From Alteromonadaceae bacterium M269 (GTDB lineage: Bacteria; Pseudomonadota; Gammaproteobacteria; Enterobacterales; Alteromonadaceae): a stretch of DNA of 64,000 nt. The notes below the pieces were generated by a model. The model was not told the origin of the DNA, searched no databases, and worked only from the letters and a program-made list of their open reading frames with translations. This document shows, piece after piece, positions 57,164 through 64,000 of this stretch; positions within the stretch are counted from its first letter, which is position 1, and each line of letters begins with the position of its first letter. A program made the translations under genes and the position numbers. The stretch is from positions 1 to 64,000 of the forward strand of contig SMNZ01000006.1 in NCBI GenBank assembly GCA_004353515.1, in the 5' to 3' direction.

Positions 57164-58405
57164 ATGTGTGTAAAGCCCCGCTCATTTTACACATGGATTT
57201 TTCTGGTTGTTTTTGGTTTATCGGGGCTTGTTGCTTGCACGCCTCCTTCAAAGAATGAAACGCCGCTTAATTTATCCGAAATCACTTGGCCTCAGATAGA
57301 AGAAAGAGCTCGTGGGCAAACCGTATATTGGAATGCCTGGGGTGGAGACCAAAGGATTAATGCTTATATTCGATGGGTAGGAGCCGAGGTAAAGGAAAAA
57401 TACGATCTTACTTTGGTTCATGTGAAGCTTAATGACACATCTGAAGCTGTTGCGCGCATATTGGCCGAAAAGGCTGCTGGCAGAACGGATGATGGGACAG
57501 TTGATTTAATATGGATTAACGGCGAGAACTTCTCAGATTTAAAAGCGAATAATATGCTGTTTGGACCTGTATCAGGCGTGCTTCCCAATTATCAGTGGGT
57601 CGATCAGGAACAGCCTGCATTTATTGAAGATTTTACTATCGCTGTTGATGGGTTGCAGGTTCCTTGGGGATTATCAATTCTGGTTTGGTTGTATGACAGT
57701 CAATCTGTTACTAAGCCACCTCAAAGTCCAGATGAGCTGCTGTTATGGGCATCTGAAAACCCTGGACGTTTTACTTATCCTGCGCCGCCAGATTTTGTTG
57801 GAACTAGCTTTTTGAAGCAGCTTCTTATTGCATTCACAGAACAAGATAGCCTTTTAACTTTACCTGTTTCTGAGACTTCTAAGCATCTAGCAGATCCCGT
57901 CTTTGAATTTCTCGACCAGTTAAAGCCTTTGTTATGGCGGGAAGGCCGAACATTACCGACCAACAGCTTGGCATTAAAACAGCTGCTAGCGGATGGCGAA
58001 GTTGATTTTAGTTTGAGCTTTAATCCGGCTGATGGCATCAGCGGTGTTTTATCTGGGCAGTTAGCCGAATCAGTGAAGACCTACACCATGAAAACCGGTG
58101 CTTTGAGTAATGGACATTTTGTTGCGATTCCACAAAATGCTAGTGCAAAAGAAGGAGCTATGGTTATTGCTAACTTCCTACTTTCGCCTGCAGCTCAAGC
58201 AAAAAAAGCTGATATTGAGGTTTGGGGAGATATGAGTGCCTTGGATATCGATAATTTGGAGCCTGAAGCTCAGGCGTTATTTGAGAAGCTACAACAAGAA
58301 AAGCGTCTTATTCTTCCAAATCAGTTTGAACGTTCGTTGGCAGAACCACACCCGAGTTGGACCAAGTACTTAGAGCGAGTTTGGTTGGAGCGATATGCTC
58401 AATGA
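57164..58405 (+). CDS. ynjB: YnjB-type ABC transporter solute-binding lipoprotein
   Basis: A 413-residue exported binding protein with lipobox LVAC (about residue 25 from the ATG at 57164; a TTG at 57143 would add seven residues). Sequence segments TVYWNAWGGDQRINAYIRWV, DLIWINGENFSDLKANNMLFGP and QVPWGLSILVWLYDS match the YnjB family, whose substrate in E. coli is unknown. Its stop overlaps the permease start (ATGA). Confidence 0.91.
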   Translation: MCVKPRSFYTWIFLVVFGLSGLVACTPPSKNETPLNLSEITWPQIEERARGQTVYWNAWGGDQRINAYIRWVGAEVKEKYDLTLVHVKLNDTSEAVARILAEKAAGRTDDGTVDLIWINGENFSDLKANNMLFGPVSGVLPNYQWVDQEQPAFIEDFTIAVDGLQVPWGLSILVWLYDSQSVTKPPQSPDELLLWASENPGRFTYPAPPDFVGTSFLKQLLIAFTEQDSLLTLPVSETSKHLADPVFEFLDQLKPLLWREGRTLPTNSLALKQLLADGEVDFSLSFNPADGISGVLSGQLAESVKTYTMKTGALSNGHFVAIPQNASAKEGAMVIANFLLSPAAQAKKADIEVWGDMSALDIDNLEPEAQALFEKLQQEKRLILPNQFERSLAEPHPSWTKYLERVWLERYAQ

Positions 58406-60102
58406 ATAAAACAGCGACACAGCTGATTTTTATTAGTGTATTTGTTTTGCCCATGTTAGCTGCGGCAGGTGGAATGCTAATTCCTGCGTTTGGAATAATT
58501 ACCTTAGGTCAATGGCAAGCACCGAGCCTGTCAGCTTGGATTAATCTCACAGATACTCCTGGATTAGGCCAGTCATCGCTGCTGTCTATAAGTAGTGGTT
58601 TGGTTGCTACGATTATTTCAGTGGTTTTATCTCAAGCTTTTGTTGCTAGGCGTTATTCCAAAGGCAGTAGCAAAGGTTTTGATAGCTTGAGTCGATTTTT
58701 GTTAGCCGCTCCTCATGTTTCTGTAGCTGTGGCGACGGCTTTCTTGCTTGCGCCTTCGGGATGGTTAGTTCGTCTACTGTCTCCATGGATGACAGGGTGG
58801 GAAAGGCCGGCAGATTACTTATTACCAAATGACCCTTGGGCAGGAGCACTGATCTTAGGCATTGTTATGAAAGAGTTGCCTTTTATGCTGGTTGTGAGTG
58901 TTGCGGCAATTAATCAAATAAAACCTAAACCACTTTTAGATACCTGCCAGAGCTTAGGTTATAGCTTCGCACAGAGTTGGCTTTTCATCATTGTTCCCGG
59001 AATATACAAACGTATTCGCTTACCTATTTTTATTGTGCTGGCCTTCTCTGTGGGAGCTGTTGAGCAAGCGTTAGTCTTAGGACCAACACAACCTCCAACT
59101 TTTAGTATCAAATTAATGCAGTGGTTTTCAGACGCCAACTTATCAAGCCAAGGAACTTTGGCTGCTGGAAGTCTCTCGCTGATTCTTCTGACGTTTTTGT
59201 CATTTATCGTGTGGCGTTTATTAGAAATTGTCATAACTTGGCTTTATAAAATGAGGGTAAGCAGAGGTCAGAGGCAGCTCTTTTGGGCTCCGGTACTTTG
59301 GTCAATATCTTATATCGCTGGCTTGTTGATAATTATCGCGGTAGTAAGCGTGGCAATGTTGTCTGTTCTGTCCTTTACACAGGGGTGGCGTTTTCCTACT
59401 TTTCTTCCAGAACATTGGTCTTTCGCCGTTTGGGATAGCAATATTGTGTTGCTTTTACCCGCACTATCTCAAACCTTGTTGTTAGGTGTTACAGCGGCAA
59501 TATTATCGGTCAGCTTGGCCTTAGTTTGCCTGGAAATGGGACAATCTGATCGCTTCTTTGAGGTGTATGGGAAATGGTGGTTGTTTATCCCTCTTTTTAC
59601 ACCACAAGTTTCCTTGTTGTTTGGATTGAGTTTAGGTTGGACACTCATGCGTATGGATGGCATGTGGTTAACTGTCTTGTGGTCTCATCTTATTTTTTGC
59701 TTACCTTATGCTTGGTTGATGTTGGGGGACAGCTTCAACGCTATTGATTCTCGACTGATCGCATCTGCACGGACTCTAGGCGCTAGCCAGATGAAAACTT
59801 TTTTTGTTATCAAAGTCCCTTTATTAAAGCAACAAATTGCCAATGCATTAGCTTTGTCTTTTCTGGTGTCTGCTTCTTTATACTTACCAACCTTATTTGC
59901 TGGTGGAGGCCGATTTTCGACATTGACTATCGAAACTATGGCACTTGCAGGTAGTGGAGATAGACGTGTGTTAGGCGCGTTAACTCTCGTTCAGCTCATG
60001 TTGCCCTTCATAGCATTACTATTAGCGAAGTGGCTACCTCGTATTCGTTTGAGCCACTTAAGAGCAAATGAATCGGCCGATACCGCGGGAGCAATGAACT
60101 AG
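58402..60102 (+). CDS. ynjC: YnjC-type ABC transporter permease
   Basis: A 566-residue inner-membrane permease with about 12 helices, two BPD_transp-type modules in one chain (first EAA-like loop near SLGYSFAQSWLFIIVPG, second near ARTLGASQMKTFFVIKVPLL). ATG at 58402 overlaps the YnjB stop by 4 bp; the next gene's GTG overlaps its own stop by 1 bp. It would form the membrane channel with YnjD. Confidence 0.92.
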   Translation: MNKTATQLIFISVFVLPMLAAAGGMLIPAFGIITLGQWQAPSLSAWINLTDTPGLGQSSLLSISSGLVATIISVVLSQAFVARRYSKGSSKGFDSLSRFLLAAPHVSVAVATAFLLAPSGWLVRLLSPWMTGWERPADYLLPNDPWAGALILGIVMKELPFMLVVSVAAINQIKPKPLLDTCQSLGYSFAQSWLFIIVPGIYKRIRLPIFIVLAFSVGAVEQALVLGPTQPPTFSIKLMQWFSDANLSSQGTLAAGSLSLILLTFLSFIVWRLLEIVITWLYKMRVSRGQRQLFWAPVLWSISYIAGLLIIIAVVSVAMLSVLSFTQGWRFPTFLPEHWSFAVWDSNIVLLLPALSQTLLLGVTAAILSVSLALVCLEMGQSDRFFEVYGKWWLFIPLFTPQVSLLFGLSLGWTLMRMDGMWLTVLWSHLIFCLPYAWLMLGDSFNAIDSRLIASARTLGASQMKTFFVIKVPLLKQQIANALALSFLVSASLYLPTLFAGGGRFSTLTIETMALAGSGDRRVLGALTLVQLMLPFIALLLAKWLPRIRLSHLRANESADTAGAMN

Positions 60103-60806
60103 TGTCAATGAAGTTGGAGCAAATATCCTTGTCAGTGGGTTCACAAACGCTTATCGAAAATGTTGAGTTGTTTATAGAGGCGGGGAAAGTAACCTCATTG
60201 ATGGGAGCGAGTGGCAGCGGTAAATCAACACTACTCTCTTATATTAGTGGAACATTGAATCATAAAATAGCTGGCTCAGGCCGTATTTTGGTCAATGGTC
60301 AAGAAGTGCAAGATTTGCCTGCGGAGCGGCGCAAGATAGGCTTATTATTTCAAGATGCATTACTCTTTCCTCATTTAAATGTTGGGGAAAATTTGGGTTT
60401 TGGATTATCTAGCGCTGTTGAAAAACCACATAGACGAAAGAAGATTCAGGAAGCCCTTGAGCGAGCACAACTCACAGGGATTTATGACAAGAATCCTGTA
60501 ACGCTATCTGGTGGAGAAAGAAGTCGCGTGGCTTTGATGAGAACGCTATTGGCTGAGCCTGATGCTTTGCTCCTAGATGAACCATTTTCGAGACTCGATG
60601 AACAAATAAAGCAAAGCTTTCGTGAATTCGTATTTGAAACTGCGATGGAGAAAAATATCCCAGTGCTAATGGTGACGCATGATATCCAAGATACACAAGT
60701 TGCTCAATCAATGAGCGGCGGTCCTGTTTTTATGCTTGAACAGCAGCAAATTAAACCTCTAGGAAATGATGATATGACTCAGACAAATACTCGAAGGGTG
60801 CAATAA
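60102..60806 (+). CDS. ynjD: YnjD-type ABC transporter ATP-binding protein
   Basis: A 234-residue ATPase with Walker A GASGSGKST, Q-loop LLFQDALLFPHL, signature LSGGERSR, Walker B ALLLDEP and the H-loop VTHD. The GTG at 60102 overlaps the permease stop; an ATG six bases on is an alternative. The radical SAM gene begins 2 bp after its stop. Confidence 0.94.
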   Translation: MSMKLEQISLSVGSQTLIENVELFIEAGKVTSLMGASGSGKSTLLSYISGTLNHKIAGSGRILVNGQEVQDLPAERRKIGLLFQDALLFPHLNVGENLGFGLSSAVEKPHRRKKIQEALERAQLTGIYDKNPVTLSGGERSRVALMRTLLAEPDALLLDEPFSRLDEQIKQSFREFVFETAMEKNIPVLMVTHDIQDTQVAQSMSGGPVFMLEQQQIKPLGNDDMTQTNTRRVQ

Positions 60807-60808
60807 CG

Positions 60809-61897
60809 ATGGAGAGCATGTATTGGGTTATCAGTTGGGCATGCCATCGCCGTTGTGAGCACTGTTACGATGATCGTTTCAGGCCCTATAAAAAAGATGA
60901 GTTAAAACAAATTGTGGGTGAAGGGCAGCAAGCCTATAAAAAGATTGTCGAGAATTTGCCTGATGACTTTAGCTACCTTGACCCCAATATGCTGGATGAA
61001 AATGGTCAGCCAACTAAGCGGCGAGGTCGTATAGTGATTGCAGGGGGTGAAGTCCTAATTGATAGTGTTCGAGAGCCGCTGTTCTACCCTATTTTAGATG
61101 CATTAAACGATAAATATGGAAAAAATGGCCCGAGGTTAGCGGTACAAACGACAGGTGACATACTGACGGAAAAGTTTCTGGAAGAGATGCTCGAGAGGAA
61201 CGTTTGGTCGATCGCGATATCCAGTATTGATGATTATCACAAAGGGCTCGAAGGCGATAAAAAGTTTCGTTTGATGGATAAAGTCCGCAATATGATGGCG
61301 AAATACGGTGTCGAAGAAACCAGTCTCGGTGGTGCTCAAGATCCAAGGATTCAATCTCCGGAAGAGCGAGATTATTTAGATGAAGATGGCCCTTTCTTTG
61401 TGTTTTTCGGTGCGCAACCAGAACTATGGATTGGTGAGCTTTGGCCAAGAGGTCGTAGCTGGACTAACGGCCTGTCTAAAGCCAATTATGATACGAACTT
61501 CTGCGCGCGATGGGCTGGTGGTAAAAACTTCTTGAATTATGGTTATGCTGGGTCTGAAGTAGCGATTGAACCAGACGGCGCGGTTTACCCCTGCTGTATG
61601 AAAACTAAAGCTGCTTTGGGTTACCTGACTGAAGAGCCACTAACAGATATTCTAGACAGTTTAAAAGGGCATCCTGCGATAGAAGCCATTAATCGTGGTG
61701 ACCCGGAAGGCATGGGGTTAGATAATGGTTGGAGTCGGGAAATCTTTCGTCAGCGCTCGCATTTGATAGACCCTAAAGGGCATGACTATGGAAATATGTG
61801 TTTAGGATGTGATGCCTATTTCGCTAAACATCTGGGTGATAGTCTAAAAGATATCCGTCGACAGCGATTATCCAAGAAAGGAATTCTAATCTCCTAA
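60809..61897 (+). CDS. Radical SAM/SPASM-like enzyme coupled to the YnjBCD importer
   Basis: A 362-residue radical SAM enzyme. The 4Fe-4S motif CHRRCEHC gives C12, C16 and C19; the GGE motif (IAGGEVL) is at 79-81. A C-terminal auxiliary cluster region holds C232, C262, C263, C331 and C334, in a SPASM-like arrangement. It begins 2 bp after ynjD, so it is in the importer operon. Such enzymes modify peptides, sugars or cofactors; nothing here identifies the substrate. Candidates are maturation of the imported ligand or of the transporter; both are guesses. Confidence 0.88.
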   Translation: MESMYWVISWACHRRCEHCYDDRFRPYKKDELKQIVGEGQQAYKKIVENLPDDFSYLDPNMLDENGQPTKRRGRIVIAGGEVLIDSVREPLFYPILDALNDKYGKNGPRLAVQTTGDILTEKFLEEMLERNVWSIAISSIDDYHKGLEGDKKFRLMDKVRNMMAKYGVEETSLGGAQDPRIQSPEERDYLDEDGPFFVFFGAQPELWIGELWPRGRSWTNGLSKANYDTNFCARWAGGKNFLNYGYAGSEVAIEPDGAVYPCCMKTKAALGYLTEEPLTDILDSLKGHPAIEAINRGDPEGMGLDNGWSREIFRQRSHLIDPKGHDYGNMCLGCDAYFAKHLGDSLKDIRRQRLSKKGILIS

Positions 61898-61961
61898 GAT
61901 CCTTAAACGCAGCTTTTAGCGTATAAGATGACGTGGTTGTTGATGCAATACGGGGAGTTAC

Positions 61962-62255
61962 ATGAAATTCACTCTGGATGGTTTAAAAAGGCGTAAGGTG
62001 TTATTGGATGACGTAACAATTCATTCCTATGATATGAGTCTTTATCTGGTTGAGTTGTCTGTTGGGCAACACACTGGAATGCTCTGTAGCGAAGATGGTC
62101 GTCCGCTCCACTTTAGGAGTGTTGAACAAGTGAAAAATAGCTTGTCAGAATTTGTTGTTAATCAGGTTCTGCTAAGACATGAATCTCCTTTCGATGAAAT
62201 GATTGGTAACCCTGAAAGTGCAAAACAACCGTTAATTGTCCCTCTTTCTTGGTAA
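61962..62255 (+). CDS. DUF6482 family protein
   Basis: A 97-residue soluble protein with SYDMSLYLVELSVG, RSVEQVKNSL and the conserved HESPFDEMIGNP ending, typical of DUF6482, a family without known function. It follows the radical SAM gene by 64 bp across an imperfect hairpin (61902-61927), so cotranscription is possible. ACGGGGAG precedes the ATG. Confidence 0.8.
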   Translation: MKFTLDGLKRRKVLLDDVTIHSYDMSLYLVELSVGQHTGMLCSEDGRPLHFRSVEQVKNSLSEFVVNQVLLRHESPFDEMIGNPESAKQPLIVPLSW

Positions 62256-62326
62256 AGGTATTTGATCCTCTCATTATCATTTTGGGTATACACCGATTAT
62301 TAAACGTTGTAATCGGATAACCCCAA

Positions 62327-62851
62327 ATGAGATATCTAATCCTCATATTAATTCTGTTTCTAACTGGATGTACCGTTTCTGTTGATGGTGATTCTTATCG
62401 GAACATTGAACCTAAATTCGACCTCGAAAAGTTCTTCGAGGGTAATGTAAAAGCCTGGGGTATTGTCCAGAATCGAAGAGGGAAACTAGTCCAACGTTTC
62501 GAAGTCGATATCATTGGTGAGGTTAATGAAGGTGAACTAACATTGGATGAGACTTTCACCTATCAGGTCGGTGAGGGTGTTGAAAAAAGAATATGGAAGA
62601 TATTGCCTGAAGCCGGTGGTGCTTACGGTGGTACCGCGAGTGACATTGAAGGTAATGCCGAAGGACAAGTGTTTGGTAACGCTATGTTCTGGGGGTACGA
62701 AATGGACTTACCGGTAGATGACACAACTTACCGTGTGCAATTTGATGATTGGATTTGGGCGTTCGATGATAAAACCATCGTTAACCGTTCTTACATTAAG
62801 AAGTTCGGTATAACGATGGCTGAAGTGACTATCTTTATGCAAAAGCAGTAG
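62327..62851 (+). CDS. DUF3833 family lipoprotein
   Basis: A 174-residue exported lipoprotein, lipobox FLTGC, of the DUF3833 family. FDLEKFFEGNVKAWGIVQNRRG, the GTASDIEGNAEGQVFGNAMFW segment and IVNRSYIKKFGITMAEVTIF are diagnostic. Function unknown; often near cfa/lipid-modifying genes. It converges on the DUF6702 gene with 11 bp between stops. Confidence 0.92.
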   Translation: MRYLILILILFLTGCTVSVDGDSYRNIEPKFDLEKFFEGNVKAWGIVQNRRGKLVQRFEVDIIGEVNEGELTLDETFTYQVGEGVEKRIWKILPEAGGAYGGTASDIEGNAEGQVFGNAMFWGYEMDLPVDDTTYRVQFDDWIWAFDDKTIVNRSYIKKFGITMAEVTIFMQKQ

Positions 62852-62862
62852 CTTTAATTTCT

Positions 62863-63378
62863 TTAGTGATGGTCAAACTCAACTTTGAGCAGTTCGACAG
62901 ATTGAGCAAACGTTAGTGTTTGCAAATCACCTTTGCCTTCGACATTGATTGTATTGACTTGCTCTGGCCAAATGTCTCTTAACGCATGGTGGGCAATTGT
63001 CAGTCCTTTAAGCTCTGGCGGCTGAGCAGTTTCTTGATAAACCCAAAAGAACTTACCTTCTTGCTCAAAACCAACAGTTGATAACTCAACTTGCTTCTCT
63101 TCGTTGTTGTACATCGCGAATCGTTCAATGACGTAGTTTGCGAATTTTTGCTGTGTATCTGCTGATTGATAAATATCAGCATCGCCACCGAATATTTTCT
63201 TCACAGCATGTTCTGCATCATGCAAATAAAAGCGATGACTGACTTCAATGTTCTTTGTTCTTGGGTTGAATAATACCGAGCTAATTGCTGCTTTTTGCTG
63301 GTGAGCATAGCTTATAGGTGCTAATAGCGTGGTCGCTAGGATAATGAATAATAAAGTGAGACTCTTCGGTGTCTTCAT
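62863..63378 (-). CDS. DUF6702 family exported protein
   Basis: A 171-residue exported protein (signal cut near ISYAHQ). NPRTKNIEVSHRFYLHDAEHAV and the C-terminal VEGKGDLQTLTFAQ match the DUF6702 family, which has unknown function and commonly lies next to M1 peptidase genes, as here. It lies behind the peptidase terminator, so it has its own promoter. Confidence 0.85.
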   Translation of the reverse strand: MKTPKSLTLLFIILATTLLAPISYAHQQKAAISSVLFNPRTKNIEVSHRFYLHDAEHAVKKIFGGDADIYQSADTQQKFANYVIERFAMYNNEEKQVELSTVGFEQEGKFFWVYQETAQPPELKGLTIAHHALRDIWPEQVNTINVEGKGDLQTLTFAQSVELLKVEFDHH

Positions 63379-63430
63379 TTTTACCTCGATTAATAAACCT
63401 GAGTGTTTGAGAGCTTGTTTCAGGCTAAAA

Positions 63431-63456
63431 AGAAAAATGCGCCTAGTTGGCGCATT
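63431..63456 (-). terminator. Terminator after the M1 peptidase gene
   Basis: AATGCGCC (63436-63443), loop TAGTT, GGCGCATT (63449-63456). On the minus strand it ends in TTTTTCTTTTT. Confidence 0.9.
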
Positions 63457-63511
63457 CTAATCTAAGACATCCTCAATTTTCATCAAAGATGTCGTATTGA
63501 GTGACTAACTC

Positions 63512-64000
63512 TTAATCGTCTTTTTTGTCTTTCAGCTTAGTCTTGATATCTTGCATGATATCGCGCTGAACTAGACCAGAACCACCTTTCTGCTTGTACG
63601 CTTCGATACGAGAAGGAATGATTTGACGAGGGTAGTGGTTATTGTCCACATTGGTGTCAGCTGTTTCCCAACGTGGGTCAACAACAACACTTTGTAGCTC
63701 TTTACCCTTGTCTGTCACGATAAGCTTTTGTACCGCTTTGTGAGTACGGCGCCAGATTTCTGCTGGAATGCGCATTTCTTCTTTTGTGCCATCAGTGAAG
63801 GTCAACTCAAGAATGATAGGCATAACCAAACCACCTTTGTTAGAGAACTCTAACACGTAGTAGTTTTTGTCTTCTCTTACTGCGCGTTCGAATGTCTCAC
63901 GCTCCCAGCCTTCTAGGCCATCTAAGAACTTGTTGTACTTGTTACGTTCTTTGTTTGTAACAGTGAAACGGTCATTTTCATCGTAGAAGTCGCTGATGTC
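63512..64000 (-). CDS. M1 family metallopeptidase, C-terminal part (cut by window edge)
   Basis: An open frame runs without a stop from the right edge of the window to the stop at 63512, giving at least 162 residues. The C-terminus YYVLEFSNKGGLVMPIILE, IPAEIWRRTHKAVQKLIV and VVDPRWETADTNVDNNHYP matches the last domain of M1 aminopeptidase-like proteins of Gammaproteobacteria. The catalytic HEXXH part is outside the window, so activity cannot be judged. Confidence 0.72.
   Translation of the reverse strand, partial: DISDFYDENDRFTVTNKERNKYNKFLDGLEGWERETFERAVREDKNYYVLEFSNKGGLVMPIILELTFTDGTKEEMRIPAEIWRRTHKAVQKLIVTDKGKELQSVVVDPRWETADTNVDNNHYPRQIIPSRIEAYKQKGGSGLVQRDIMQDIKTKLKDKKDD

Noticed and set aside
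61902-61927. Imperfect 9-bp hairpin after the radical SAM gene
   Set aside because: One mismatch and no T run, so not called as a terminator.

Overview
The window looks like a stretch of a moderately AT-rich marine-type gammaproteobacterial chromosome. The strongest evidence is gene content and order: purH/purD, dusB-fis (Fis with the classic GNQTRAA helix-turn-helix), prmA, aroQ-accB-accC, dsbD, fxsA and groES-groEL with a sigma32-type promoter. Lipoproteins, exported hydrolases, a TonB-dependent receptor and many DUF families typical of free-living marine Gammaproteobacteria fill the rest. A Kangiellaceae/Oceanospirillales-like host is plausible, but the sequence alone does not prove it. 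No phage, insertion sequence, CRISPR array or tRNA was seen.

Layout. 1-121: the 3' end of a 5S rRNA gene and the rRNA operon terminator. 0.2-3.8 kb: an exported amidohydrolase, a DUF1624-type membrane protein and a cytochrome P460. 3.8-6.5 kb: a sulfite-oxidation module (Tat-exported molybdenum sulfite dehydrogenase, its c-type cytochrome, and a YeiH-type sulfate exporter). 6.6-13.5 kb: an EVE-domain gene, then a housekeeping run on the minus strand (purD, an exported methyltransferase-like gene inserted between purD and purH, fis, dusB, prmA). 13.6-18.5 kb: a TonB-like protein, an ECF sigma factor with its putative anti-sigma, a DUF72 gene overlapping a GH5 glycosidase, and a small membrane protein. 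18.5-22.8 kb: a polyunsaturated fatty-acid oxidation pair (2,4-dienoyl-CoA reductase and a dienoyl-CoA isomerase-like crotonase), divergent from a TetR regulator and an RraA-family gene. 23-28.5 kb: accC-accB-aroQ, dsbD, fxsA. 28.6-35.7 kb: accessory signalling (two lipoproteins, a winged-helix/kinase/TPR fusion, a stand-alone LuxR helix-turn-helix). 35.8-38 kb: groESL. 38-47.7 kb: a serine hydrolase, a PadR/membrane pair with repeated operators, two orphan solute-binding proteins, a sigma/anti-sigma/DUF4252 operon, GST, SodC, FKBP. 47.9-55.6 kb: a TonB-dependent receptor with a calcium-type repeat insertion, an Asp-nucleophile hydrolase, a second exported methyltransferase-like gene with an amidohydrolase, and DUF1285/DUF3014. 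55.8-64 kb: a sterol-desaturase-family protein, a YnjBCD-type ABC importer translationally coupled to a radical SAM/SPASM protein, DUF6482, DUF3833, DUF6702 and a cut-off M1-peptidase C-terminus.

The most promising under-described unit is the YnjB-YnjC-YnjD-radical SAM operon at 57.2-61.9 kb. Four genes overlap or abut within 2 bp, tying an importer of unknown substrate to a dedicated radical enzyme. Other items worth following are the methyltransferase fold carrying a signal peptide inside the purHD operon, the kinase fusion with an HCD catalytic loop, the PadR repeat operators, a perfect LacI-type palindrome with no regulator nearby, and four consecutive hairpins before the first sigma-factor gene.
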